A DNA stretch of 64,000 nucleotides, from assembly GCF_000702505.1 (NCBI RefSeq), contig NZ_JNIM01000001.1, forward strand, positions 5,060,327 to 5,124,326, written 5' to 3'. Origin of the DNA: Thermogemmatispora carboxidivorans. GTDB taxonomy: Bacteria; Chloroflexota; Ktedonobacteria; Ktedonobacterales; Ktedonobacteraceae. The translations under genes were made by a program, and so were the position numbers. A model generated the notes under the pieces. It was not told the origin of the DNA, made no database searches, and was given only the letters and a program-made list of their open reading frames with translations. Below, in pieces: positions 52,969 to 61,461 of the stretch (the first letter of the stretch is position 1; each line of letters starts with the position of its first letter).

Positions 52969-55266
52969 TCACAGGCCTGTACCCTCGCCCGCCTCCATGA
53001 GCAGGGGAAGAGTAAACCAGAAGGTCGAGCCAGCTCCAGGCTGACTGGAGACCCCAACGCTCCCCTGGTGGCGCTCAATAATGGTCTTGCAGATGTGCAG
53101 ACCCAGACCAAGGCCGGGGCTGGCGCTCCCCTGGGCCTGGATGCCAGGAACGCGATAGAAGCGCTCCCAGATGCGTCGCTGCTCGGCAGGGGGCAAACCC
53201 GGCCCCTGATCACGGACAGAGACCCGAGCCTGGCACCCTTCACACTCAACAGAGACCTCAATCGGGCTTTCGCGCGGCGAGTATTTAATGGCGTTGGTGA
53301 GATAATTGGTGACAACGAGGCCTACGCTCTCAGCGTCAACCAGCACCATGATGGGCGCCGGCTCGCTCTCCGGCTCCAGCTCCTGGCCAGCAACCAGCAG
53401 ACGAATACACCGCTGAGCCGCCGTCGACTGCAAATCGCTCACCGTCTGGCGGACGATGGCCAGCAGATTCTCAGGCCGACGCTGTACCACAAGGCGATCA
53501 GCCTGGGCCCGCGAGGACTCTAATAAGTCGCGCACCAGGCGCGTCAGAAGCCCGGTCTGACGATCCGCCCGCTCCAGCAGCTCCTGGACAATGGCCAGTT
53601 TCTCACGCTGCTCAGCGGTCAGAGGCAGGCGCTGCAGATGGCGCCGGGCCAGCTGCACATTCCCCTTGATGGTGGTTAGTGGGGTCCTGAGTTCGTGGCT
53701 GGCAATACTAAGGAACTCGTCCATGCGGCGGTTGCTCTCGCGCAAGGCCAGCTCATTGGCGCGCGCTTCCGCCCGCTCGTGCAAAAGACGCTCGTGCTCG
53801 GTAACCAGGGCCGCCAGACGAGCCACCGCCCGGATGAGCGCCACCTCTTCAGCACTATACTCGTGCTCACGCTCGATATGCTGAATACGGATCAGCCCAA
53901 TCAGCTGCTGGTCAATGAGCATCGGGGCAATCACTGCCGCATAACGCTCACCGGCCTCAACAGGGACCACGCTGCTGCCACCATCGTTCTGACCAAGCAA
54001 GCGATCCGCTCGTAAGGCGGCCACGGCCTCGGGAGGAAAGGAGAGACTGAGCTGCGGCTCAGCGGGACAATGCAGCGGCAGCCAACCCTGCCAGCCCTCA
54101 CCATCGTATTCATCACCAGCATACGCCAGCAATTGTAGCACATCGCTCTCCGCTGCCAGATGCAGGATAGCGACCTGATGACAGTTCAAAACCTGACAGA
54201 TCAGCCGCGCAAGTCGATGCGTAATCTCGTGTCTCTGGTGCAGGCCAGGCGCGCCCGTTTCGGCAGATGAGGAACCAACGTGCTCGGGCTGAGGACTGGC
54301 CAGGTCGCGCGGGATCTCCACCAAAGCCTCAGCCAGGGCCAGCAGGGCCTCTAGAGCCTCGTGAGTACGCCGTTCGAGGAGATAGCGCTCGGTGACATCG
54401 CGCCCAATGGCTACAGCCCCAATCACAGAGCCACGGTCATCGCGCACAGGCGAGCCACTCACACTAATGCGCCGCTCACAACCGTTGGGCAGGCGCAAGA
54501 GAAGATCACTGAATGGAGCATCGGCAAGCACCTCGCCGCGGAGCAGACGCTGCGAGGGCCATTGCTCACGCGCCAGCGCTTGCCCGGTGGCATCGCGCAA
54601 GTCAAGCCGGGCCAGATAGTCATCAACGGTCATCTCTTTTTCAGAGAGCGGCGCCACCCGACTCAAGAAGCGCCGAGCCGCGGCATTGACACTGAGAATC
54701 CACCCTTCGCTGTCAAAGATAAAGACAGCATCGGTCATCGCCTCAAAGGTCGCCTCTAGCTGGTTAGCACGCAGCGTCGCCTCATAGGCCGTCTGAATAA
54801 GCTCGTCTTCGAGCCGCTTGCGGTCTGTGATGTCGGTACAGGTGCCAACCCATTCGCGAATGCTGCCGTCAGCCTCGCGGACCGGAACGCCACGCACCCA
54901 GAAGGTACGATAGACCCCATCGTAGCGCCGAATGCGATACTCAATCTCGTAAAAACCGCCGCTGGCCAGCGCCTGCGACCAGACGTGCAGCGTTCCAGGC
55001 CGGTCATCAGGATGGACAGCATCGAGCCAGCCTAACCCCAGGACTTCTTCAGCACTCTGCCCGGTATAGGCTCGCCAAGAGGGCGAGTCCTCCTCAACCA
55101 GCCCCTGAGCATTGGCAACCCAGACAATCTGAGCAGTGGCCGCTACCAGCGAGCGGTAGCGCTCTTCACTACGCCGAAGGCGCTCCTCCATGCCGGCAGC
55201 TTCGCCCGCCGGCAGAGAAAGGCCCTCCCCAGAGGGAGCCGGCGGCAGTTCCGGGAATGTGCTCAT
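52969..55266 (-). CDS. PAS-PAS-GAF sensor histidine kinase
   Basis: A 765-residue soluble sensor kinase. PAS1 (about 30-155) ends with a PAC motif (REWVGTCTDITDRK), PAS2 (about 160-300) ends IGAVAIGRDVTERY, and a GAF domain lies at about 340-490. The HisKA domain carries the phospho-acceptor His524 in SIASHELRTPLTTIKGN. The ATPase has the N box NYLTNAIKYSP, G1 VRDQGPGLPP and G2 GLGLGLHICK. No membrane helix is seen, so it senses a cytoplasmic signal. No response regulator is adjacent. Confidence 0.95.
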   Translation of the reverse strand: MSTFPELPPAPSGEGLSLPAGEAAGMEERLRRSEERYRSLVAATAQIVWVANAQGLVEEDSPSWRAYTGQSAEEVLGLGWLDAVHPDDRPGTLHVWSQALASGGFYEIEYRIRRYDGVYRTFWVRGVPVREADGSIREWVGTCTDITDRKRLEDELIQTAYEATLRANQLEATFEAMTDAVFIFDSEGWILSVNAAARRFLSRVAPLSEKEMTVDDYLARLDLRDATGQALAREQWPSQRLLRGEVLADAPFSDLLLRLPNGCERRISVSGSPVRDDRGSVIGAVAIGRDVTERYLLERRTHEALEALLALAEALVEIPRDLASPQPEHVGSSSAETGAPGLHQRHEITHRLARLICQVLNCHQVAILHLAAESDVLQLLAYAGDEYDGEGWQGWLPLHCPAEPQLSLSFPPEAVAALRADRLLGQNDGGSSVVPVEAGERYAAVIAPMLIDQQLIGLIRIQHIEREHEYSAEEVALIRAVARLAALVTEHERLLHERAEARANELALRESNRRMDEFLSIASHELRTPLTTIKGNVQLARRHLQRLPLTAEQREKLAIVQELLERADRQTGLLTRLVRDLLESSRAQADRLVVQRRPENLLAIVRQTVSDLQSTAAQRCIRLLVAGQELEPESEPAPIMVLVDAESVGLVVTNYLTNAIKYSPRESPIEVSVECEGCQARVSVRDQGPGLPPAEQRRIWERFYRVPGIQAQGSASPGLGLGLHICKTIIERHQGSVGVSSQPGAGSTFWFTLPLLMEAGEGTGL

Positions 55267-55356
55267 GGCGTTCCTGCTCTTTTCTTCACCGCTATTCCAG
55301 TTTCGGCTCAGAGACGCTTTTGAGGCAGTTCAATCAATAAGGACATTTACCTTGTA

Positions 55357-55370
55357 ATTGATATATCAAT
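55357..55370. promoter_or_regulatory. Perfect 14-bp palindrome in the histidine-kinase leader
   Basis: ATTGATATATCAAT lies about 15-30 bp downstream of the predicted start of transcription. It is a candidate operator. Confidence 0.45.
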
Positions 55371-55391
55371 ATGTTTTGTGGCAGCAGTCTA

Positions 55392-55421
55392 AGTGTAGCA
55401 GGGAGAGCGGGAGTGCGTCAA
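55392..55421 (-). promoter_or_regulatory. Promoter of the histidine kinase
   Basis: On the minus strand the -35 is TTGACG (55416-55421) and the -10 is TACACT (55392-55397), with an 18-bp spacer. Confidence 0.6.
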
Positions 55422-55615
55422 GTTTTTGCAGGCTCGCTCACATGCTCCTCTACAGGGAGTCTGATGGGGAGCGCCTGCGTTGCAGGAGGTCAAATAACGA
55501 CGGCCCGCCGCCTGTCGAACTGCGGGGAGGGCTCCAGTTCGGCAGGCAGCAGACCGTTCCAATCTCGGAAGGGTGGGTCTCTTGCTTATCCTGAGCAGCA
55601 GGGGCCAGCCGCTGC

Positions 55616-56479
55616 CTAGCTGACCACCGCGCGGCGGAAGGTATAGATGCCCAGAAAGAGGAAGGCAACAAAGGTCACACCCAAACCCAGCAGCACCCAG
55701 CCAATGCCCAGAGTCGGCAGGGTATAGCCGTGGACTGGAGGCACCATTGCATAGCGCAGGCCCTCGCAGGCATAGGTCAAGGGATTGAAAAGGGTGATCA
55801 CCTGAAACCAGCGGATACCATCCAGCTGACTCCAGGGATAGTAGGTGCAGCCAGTGAAGATGAGCGGCGTAAAGATCAGAGCGAACATCAGGCCAATCTG
55901 TTCAGGCTTCACCAGCGTCCCAATCGTCAGACCAAGAGTGGCCCCTGCCAGAGCGGTGAGTACCATGATGCCGATGATGACCCCGATGGCATCGGCGCGC
56001 ACGCTGTAGCTGCTACCGAGCACCCAATAGGCCAGAGGGAAGATGATCGCGCCGGCCACCAACCCACGTAAGGCCGCAAAGAGAATTTTTTCGAGGGCCA
56101 CCAGGCTCACCGGCAGCGGGGCCAACAGGCGATCATCGATCTCGCGCCCAAAGCCCAAATCGAGCACCAGAGGCAAGGTCACGCCCTGCAGGGCCGTTGT
56201 GACCACCGTCAGCCCGACGATGCCAGGTAGCAGGAGCGAGGCATAGCTCTGCTGAGCAGCGCCAATCGAGGGCAGCACCTTGCCAAAGATGAAGAGAAAG
56301 AAGAGCGGCTGAAGGAGCACCTGAATCAGGAAGGGAATGAACTCCCGTCCCGTCACCACCAGGTCGCGGCGCAAGATGGCCAGAAAGGCCACCAGGATCA
56401 TCAGTAGCCGGCTGCGGGGCCGCCTCTCCTTCGTCTTCTTCTCAAGAAAAATTGCATCTATCGATGTTTCAACACTCAT
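55616..56479 (-). CDS. DrrB-like ABC-2 exporter permease
   Basis: A 287-residue integral membrane protein with six predicted helices, of the ABC2_membrane (DrrB/NodJ) type. The conserved loop GREIDDRLLAPLPVSLVALEK follows helix three, and the Gly/Pro-rich MFALIFTPLIFTGCTYYPW near helix five is typical. It works with the upstream ATPase; the start codon overlaps the ATPase stop by 4 bases. The ATPase genes of this group often export drugs or lipids. The EXLDI gene upstream belongs to the same locus. Confidence 0.9.
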   Translation of the reverse strand: MSVETSIDAIFLEKKTKERRPRSRLLMILVAFLAILRRDLVVTGREFIPFLIQVLLQPLFFLFIFGKVLPSIGAAQQSYASLLLPGIVGLTVVTTALQGVTLPLVLDLGFGREIDDRLLAPLPVSLVALEKILFAALRGLVAGAIIFPLAYWVLGSSYSVRADAIGVIIGIMVLTALAGATLGLTIGTLVKPEQIGLMFALIFTPLIFTGCTYYPWSQLDGIRWFQVITLFNPLTYACEGLRYAMVPPVHGYTLPTLGIGWVLLGLGVTFVAFLFLGIYTFRRAVVS

Positions 56480-57543
56480 GAACGGAGATTCCTCCCTGTC
56501 AGGTAGATGAAGACGTCTTCAAGGCTTGGGCGGGCCACATGGAGATCGCGCAGCTCAGCGCCGCTGGTGCTGACGACGCGCATGGCCTCGACTGCCAGCT
56601 CCCCCGCCTCCTCGCCATAGAGGCGGAAGGAGCGGGTCCCGTGATTCTCTTGTCCATCCTCAGCGGGCAGTTCTTCGATGCGCGGTGACCCTGGTAACTG
56701 CTCTAGCAAAGCGCGCAGACCATCAGGAGAGGGAGCGCCATCCCCGTTATGGGAAGCCATAGCCGTCTGAGGAAGGCGCAGGCGCAGCTCCAGGCGCGTT
56801 CCGCCTGGCACCAACTTCTTGAGATTATCGGGCGTATCAAGCACCAGGATATGGCCATGATCCATAATGGCAATGCGCTCGCAGAGCTGCTCGGCCTCCT
56901 CCATATCGTGTGTCGTCAAGAGGATCGTCACCCCGCGCTCGTGCATGGCGCGAATGCGGTCCCACAAGAAGAGGCGCGACTGCGGATCAAGGCTATTAGT
57001 CGGCTCGTCGAGAAAGAGCACGTCCGGCGAGTGCATCAGGGCGCGGGCCAGCATCAGCCGCTGCGCCATTCCACCCGAGTAGCGCCTGATCTTTTCACGC
57101 CCCCGTCCCTCCAGGCCCAGCTCCTTAAGCAAGGCCTCGGCGCGCGCCTCGCGCTCCGCTCGTGGCACGCCATGATAGGCAGCGTGGAAGGTCAGAATCT
57201 CACGCGCACGCAGACTCTGGTCCAGATTACTGCGCTGAGGCACCACCGAGATGCGCTGCTTGACGCCGATGGGATCACGCACCACATCAACGCCCATGAT
57301 CTGCACCGTGCCGCTGGTGGGCAAGACACTGGTCGTCAGAATACCGATGGTCGTGGTCTTCCCTGCCCCATTGGGGCCGAGCAGACCGAAGATCTCACCG
57401 CGACGCACGCTGAAGGAAATGCCATCGACAGCATTCACCTTGCTGTGCGGATAACACTTGACGAGATCGCGCACCTCAATGGCCAGCTCTTCTGTCTCCT
57501 CTGTCCGCATCGGTACTTTTCTCTCCATATCTGTTTGAGACAT
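56476..57543 (-). CDS. DrrA-like ABC exporter ATP-binding protein
   Basis: A 355-residue ABC ATPase with Walker A GPNGAGKTT, Q-loop VVPQRSN, signature YSGGMAQRL, Walker B LFLDEPTNSLD and the switch His in TTHDMEEAE. The last 110 residues form a regulatory C-terminal domain common to drug and antibiotic exporters of the DrrA group. The listed ATG at 57543 has a weak ribosome site. Starts at 57528 and 57510 are also possible, the latter with GGAGAG upstream. The transcript probably begins near 57890. Confidence 0.92.
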   Translation of the reverse strand: MSQTDMERKVPMRTEETEELAIEVRDLVKCYPHSKVNAVDGISFSVRRGEIFGLLGPNGAGKTTTIGILTTSVLPTSGTVQIMGVDVVRDPIGVKQRISVVPQRSNLDQSLRAREILTFHAAYHGVPRAEREARAEALLKELGLEGRGREKIRRYSGGMAQRLMLARALMHSPDVLFLDEPTNSLDPQSRLFLWDRIRAMHERGVTILLTTHDMEEAEQLCERIAIMDHGHILVLDTPDNLKKLVPGGTRLELRLRLPQTAMASHNGDGAPSPDGLRALLEQLPGSPRIEELPAEDGQENHGTRSFRLYGEEAGELAVEAMRVVSTSGAELRDLHVARPSLEDVFIYLTGRNLRS

Positions 57544-57894
57544 TTTTACTATCTTTACTCACTTTCTACAGCTTCACCAGCTGCGGCAGATCTGCAGGCA
57601 GATCATGCACAGCAGCAACGGGAGGACCTCCTTACACTCTCATGGTCATTGAGACCCCTCTCCATAGAGACAGTCGCCCCCCCCGAGACACTCTACGCTG
57701 CCCGCTAGCTGAGCTGTTGTCTGGTCGAGGAGAAGCCGCCGCTGACAGCTCTCCTTCTGGTGGTCCTGGCAGGCTACGAGCAATGCGCACAGCGTGGTTG
57801 CCACGGCCCAGGCTGGCGCGTGTCCTTTCCTGGATGGGCCTCTTGCTCAGCATAATTCACCAACTCTATGGCTATATATGCCATACCTATTGGA

Positions 57895-57923
57895 ATTTTA
57901 TCACGAGACCATGAAAATATCAA
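57895..57923 (-). promoter_or_regulatory. Promoter of the DrrAB-like exporter operon
   Basis: On the minus strand the -35 is TTGATA (57918-57923) and the -10 is TAAAAT (57895-57900), with a 17-bp spacer. The -35 lies inside the palindrome. Confidence 0.6.
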
Positions 57924-57934
57924 TATTTTCATGG
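57909..57934. promoter_or_regulatory. 26-bp palindrome overlapping the exporter -35, candidate operator
   Basis: Arms CCATGAAAATAT (57909-57920) and ATATTTTCATGG (57923-57934) are perfect complements around a CA. It covers the -35 box of the exporter promoter, so a repressor bound here would block it. It could also be the terminator of the EXLDI gene. Confidence 0.6.
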
Positions 57935-57985
57935 CGGATAATACTAGAGTGGTGAAGAGAGACGCTGCTGCCCCTCATCGGCCCG

Positions 57986-58507
57986 CTAGATATCCAGGAA
58001 CTCCACGCCGTCCTCTTCCTGATCAGCTTTCATGACTTGACAGACCGCCTCATACAGCTCTACCGGCAGATGAGCGCCTAGCTCCTCCAGAGAGTCGTAG
58101 ACCTCCAGCCGATAGCCATAGTCTTGGGGCCAGCAGGCCCACTCGCGGCCCTGACAGCTTTGTCGCGACCAATATCGCGAGTCGTTCCAGTCTGGTCCTT
58201 CTCGAACATAGACAGCAAACTTGCCTTTGCGCGTCAGATAGACGCGATAGAGCATTTCGCGGCCTTGCTCTGGCTGGCGACTCAGACCACGGGCCAGCAG
58301 GCGCCCGAAAAAGCGCTTATAGACACGGGCCATGCTGCCCACCCTGACCGTGATTTCCTCAAAACCGGTCCGTCGCGCTTCCTCGCGCTCCACAAAGCGA
58401 CGGAGGGCCGCGGCAATGGTAGCCGAAAGGTTACCACCCGCCAGCCGCTGAGCCTTCTCAAAGATCGGGAGATCAGCATCTGCTACATAGATGGTGCGAT
58501 TTGGCAA
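57986..58507 (-). CDS. EXLDI family protein with RHH-like N-terminus
   Basis: A 173-residue protein. The last residues are EFLDI, the EXLDI hallmark that names the family (TIGR04342, recalled from memory). The first 45 residues (MPNRTIYVADADLPIFEKA, LSATIAAALRRFVEREE) read as a beta strand and two helices like a CopG/Arc ribbon-helix-helix. The middle is alpha/beta with WNDSRYWSRQSCQGREW, Cys-containing. The start is TTG with a strong AGGAGGT site. In other bacteria these genes neighbour ABC exporter genes, as here. A role as regulator of the exporter is inferred. Confidence 0.8.
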   Translation of the reverse strand: MPNRTIYVADADLPIFEKAQRLAGGNLSATIAAALRRFVEREEARRTGFEEITVRVGSMARVYKRFFGRLLARGLSRQPEQGREMLYRVYLTRKGKFAVYVREGPDWNDSRYWSRQSCQGREWACWPQDYGYRLEVYDSLEELGAHLPVELYEAVCQVMKADQEEDGVEFLDI

Positions 58508-58646
58508 TGTCGGTACCTCCTACCGGGGCTTCTCTGCGAGTTCTGACCAGACCCCGCACAGGGTTCAGCCTTATTGAGCCTTCTCACACAGTTCCGCCAC
58601 GCTTCTCCTCCAGCTATCTCAGCGCGACAGAAAGATCTGTATACTT

Positions 58647-58660
58647 CTACGTATATGTAG
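58647..58660. promoter_or_regulatory. Near-palindrome in the EXLDI leader
   Basis: CTACGTATATGTAG shares the TACGTATA core with the spacer palindrome, and lies just downstream of the expected start of transcription. It is a candidate second operator. Confidence 0.4.
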
Positions 58661-58671
58661 CACTGCATGAC

Positions 58672-58701
58672 AGTATAATATACGTATACGTATATTTTCA
58701 A
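58672..58701 (-). promoter_or_regulatory. EXLDI promoter with palindrome filling the spacer
   Basis: On the minus strand the -35 is TTGAAA (58696-58701) and the -10 is TATACT (58672-58677). The 18-bp spacer (58678-58695) is exactly the palindrome ATATACGTATACGTATAT, and the symmetry extends one base each side. This layout is typical of a repressor operator. Confidence 0.75.
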
Positions 58702-58875
58702 GGAGGGTACAAGGGAGCAGTTGAGGACAGTTCAACCTGGCCTAGCCGGGTCTTGTGCGTCCTGGCCAGGGAGGGGCCAGTGAGGCCCGCCCCCTGGAGG
58801 TGCGGCGTAGCCTCGCTCAGCCCAGGCGCTGAAAGCCAGAGAGACGACCGGCGCCTGAGTGGGCTGGCTTCTCTG

Positions 58876-59910
58876 CTAGGAGCAGCCCCAAAGTACATCG
58901 ACGTAGTTCGCTGGCCCGCTGAAGCGCAAGAGGTAGCTGCTGGGGCAGCCTGTCCCTTGAGAGAAATCGCGCACAATGATACGGACTTGCTGCATGCCCT
59001 GGGGGCGGATCTGCCCGCTGGCCGGGAGCAGATAGATGTCACTGCGCCCGCCTTCGTTTGAAGGAACCGGCCAGAGGCTGCTGTTGCCGCCAGGGCCGGC
59101 GATGCTGGTGGACCAGGCCAGGTTTTGCTGAGTGGCGCCGCGGCTGCTCAGGATGAGGGTACAGGACCAGCCCGGGTAGCCGCTGTTATCTACCGCCGGC
59201 AAGGTGTAGACGCAGTCGCTGCTGCTGGCGCCGGGGTGAGCTTGCAGGCTGGCTTTATCAGCCAACAGCAGGGGTTGAGCAGCCTGGGCAGTGGCGGTAG
59301 CGGCGAGCTGGGCCCGGGCCCGGGCCTGGGCGACGGCAGTCGCCTGGACCTGGGCCCGTTGTTGAGTCTGGACGGTAGCGGTGGCCTCTTGTTGAGCACG
59401 TGCCGTGGCACTGGCCTCCTGCAGAGCGCTCGTCGGCACAGTTGCACTGGCCCGCGTCTCGGTCTGGCTCTCCTGGCCGGGTCCCTGGGCCGCCCTGGCT
59501 GTGGTCACACTCTGCCCAGATCTGCCACTCTGACCTCCTCCTCGGAGGGCAGCAGGCTGGCTGGCTACCAGGAAATAGGCCAGCAGGCCGCTGCTGGCAA
59601 AGAGCAGGGCTAGAACCAGGAGTACGGTCAGGACCTGGGCGGCACCGCGTCGCGCCGGGCGCGCGAGCTGGCGTAGTTCGGTCGTGCTCTGGCTCCTGGT
59701 AGGGGACGCCGCCATTGAACTCGTTGCAGCTGGTGTCGTTGATGCTTCAAAAGACGCCCGGTACTCGCCTGTTGTCCCCGCCCAGCCCGAGAGAGAACGC
59801 GGTAGCGTGCCACTGAACCTCGGGGTAGGAACCGGGCCAGTCACTGCGGGAAAGGTCCCGCTCAGAGCTGTTTCCTGTCCTGGCTCGCTGCGGCCCGGCC
59901 AGGCCCCCAA
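58876..59910 (-). CDS. Membrane protein with Ala/Thr/Gln coil and exported Cys domain
   Basis: A 344-residue protein. After 90 residues of low-complexity Ser/Thr/Pro comes one membrane helix (about 92-115), then an Ala/Gln/Thr-rich coiled stretch (about 135-215), then a C-terminal domain of about 125 residues with four cysteines (SSDCVYT, GWSCTLI, GTGCPSS, LWGCS). The nominal start is a TTG with no ribosome site, 49 bases inside the end of the kinase-like gene and in another frame. This looks like the missing membrane and sensor half of that protein. A frameshift or coupling is likely. Confidence 0.7.
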   Translation of the reverse strand: MGAWPGRSEPGQETALSGTFPAVTGPVPTPRFSGTLPRSLSGWAGTTGEYRASFEASTTPAATSSMAASPTRSQSTTELRQLARPARRGAAQVLTVLLVLALLFASSGLLAYFLVASQPAALRGGGQSGRSGQSVTTARAAQGPGQESQTETRASATVPTSALQEASATARAQQEATATVQTQQRAQVQATAVAQARARAQLAATATAQAAQPLLLADKASLQAHPGASSSDCVYTLPAVDNSGYPGWSCTLILSSRGATQQNLAWSTSIAGPGGNSSLWPVPSNEGGRSDIYLLPASGQIRPQGMQQVRIIVRDFSQGTGCPSSYLLRFSGPANYVDVLWGCS

Positions 59911-61223
59911 GGCCCGCTGTGGAGTAGCGGCGAAGGCGGTGGGAAAGGCAACTGTGGGACCTCGCAGGTCCCGGACGACAGAGGGGCACTCGCAGCCACC
60001 GTGACTGGCGTGGGCGCCGGTCCCGTGCCGCTGCTGCCAGCAGCGGCGCCGGCCAGCAGCTCGTCCGGCACCACGTCAAGCTTGAGTAAGAGGTCTGGTA
60101 AGGCTTCCTCAGCCGACAGCGGCGAATGCGCTCCTTGACGTTGCCAGCCGGCGACCCGCAGTGTCTGCCCATCGACCACACCGGGCCCGATCTCAACCTC
60201 GACCTCTTCGCCCGCCACATTCAAGCGCCGGCGGGTGCCATCTCGCGCTTCGCTCCGGCTGATGGCCAGCCGCACTTCGATCAATCCGCTCTCCTCCGAC
60301 CAGCCAGCCGTGTTCGCTGCCTCCTCTGAGTCCGGCAGCAGCAAAGCCCTGCCGGTAGCGGCCCGCTCCAGGGCTTTGGCAAAAGCGGCCACCGAGCTAA
60401 AGCGCTCCTCGGGACGTTTGGCGAGAGCCTGCAGTAGCACCCGATCAATCGCTGGCGACAGAGCCGGATTCTGGCCGCTGGGCAGCGGCGGCACCTTTTG
60501 CAGATGCTGGAACATCAACGGCCCCGGCCCACCTTGAAAAGGAGGTTGACCGACAAGCATTTCGTAGGCCATGATGGCCAGAGCGTATTGGTCGGTGGCA
60601 CAGGTTGGCTGGCCCTCCCACTGCTCAGGCGCCATGTAGGTCGGAGTCCCGCGGATAATCTGACCGGTGGTCAGGCTGGCTTCCGCAATGCGAGCGATGC
60701 TGAAGTCGCTCAGAAGGAGATGCAGGCGCCGCGGCTGCCTCGGATGGAGCTGTATTAGCAGATTGGAGGGCTTGACATTGCGATGGATGATCTGATGATC
60801 GTGGGCATGTTGCAGAGCGTCGGCAGCCTGACTGATGAGGTCGCAGACTTCCTGCGGGCTTAACGGCCCAAACTGCGAGCGCAGGCGTAGCCAGCCCGCC
60901 AGTGATCCCTCGGGCCGATAGGGCATGACCATGTAGAGGAGCAGCAGGCGCTGCCAGGGCTCCTCGCCGTAGTCGTAGAGGTCCAGGATGTGAGGATGAT
61001 CAAGCCGGGCAATGGCCTTCAGTTCGCGCTCAATATATCGTCTCGCCTGCGAGGCCGCACTGGCTTCAAGGCAGGTCGTGGCTTCGGCAGTGATGATCTT
61101 GATGGCTACCCGGCGCCGCATGTGCAGGTCGTCAGCCAGGTAGACCTCGCCCAGGCTCCCCCTGCCTAGTGAGCGCACTAGACGATAGCGACCCTGAGCT
61201 AGCTGTGTACCCTCACGTAGCAT
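59862..61223 (-). CDS. Kinase-fold protein (HRN) fused to DnaJ C-terminal-like domain
   Basis: A 453-residue protein. The kinase fold (about 12-290) has GRGSLGEVY, Lys42 in VAIKII, a catalytic loop IIHRNVKPSN in which the catalytic Asp is Asn149, DFS at Asp173, and TPTYMAPEQ. From about 313 to 388 it matches the DnaJ C-terminal substrate-binding domain: LAISRSEARDGTRRRLNV, then EVEIGPGVVDGQTLRVAG. The tail is Pro-rich. The start is the ATG at 61223 behind GGGGAAGG. The missing Asp suggests weak or no kinase activity. The fusion of a kinase fold with a chaperone peptide-binding domain is unusual. Confidence 0.82.
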   Translation of the reverse strand: MLREGTQLAQGRYRLVRSLGRGSLGEVYLADDLHMRRRVAIKIITAEATTCLEASAASQARRYIERELKAIARLDHPHILDLYDYGEEPWQRLLLLYMVMPYRPEGSLAGWLRLRSQFGPLSPQEVCDLISQAADALQHAHDHQIIHRNVKPSNLLIQLHPRQPRRLHLLLSDFSIARIAEASLTTGQIIRGTPTYMAPEQWEGQPTCATDQYALAIMAYEMLVGQPPFQGGPGPLMFQHLQKVPPLPSGQNPALSPAIDRVLLQALAKRPEERFSSVAAFAKALERAATGRALLLPDSEEAANTAGWSEESGLIEVRLAISRSEARDGTRRRLNVAGEEVEVEIGPGVVDGQTLRVAGWQRQGAHSPLSAEEALPDLLLKLDVVPDELLAGAAAGSSGTGPAPTPVTVAASAPLSSGTCEVPQLPFPPPSPLLHSGPWGPGRAAASQDRKQL

Positions 61224-61317
61224 TACCTTCCCCGCTTTCTCCAGCCCAGTATTTCTTCTGCTATTGCAAATATATATGGACATACACTACAAAAATGTAC
61301 TATGTCAGCTATGCTTA

Positions 61318-61326
61318 ACTATAGCA
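61318..61326 (-). promoter_or_regulatory. Extended -10 promoter of the kinase-DnaJ gene
   Basis: The minus strand reads TGCTATAGT, an extended -10 form, about 95 bp before the ATG at 61223. Confidence 0.4.
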
Positions 61327-61461
61327 TATTCTTGCAGCAAGAAGAAACAGCTGGGATATTGCTCCCGGGGGGGGACAGAAGAGAAGAAGATCAGCGGGCT
61401 GGTTCTGTCTCTGTCCCCCAGCAGGCAGGCAGAAAGAAAGCAGGAGGGGAGGGCGAACCTA

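Larger units (their letters stand above)
57544..57985. other. Leader region of the exporter operon
   Basis: No gene is seen. It holds the exporter promoter and a palindrome (listed separately), leaving a leader of about 345 bases before the ATPase gene. Confidence 0.5.
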
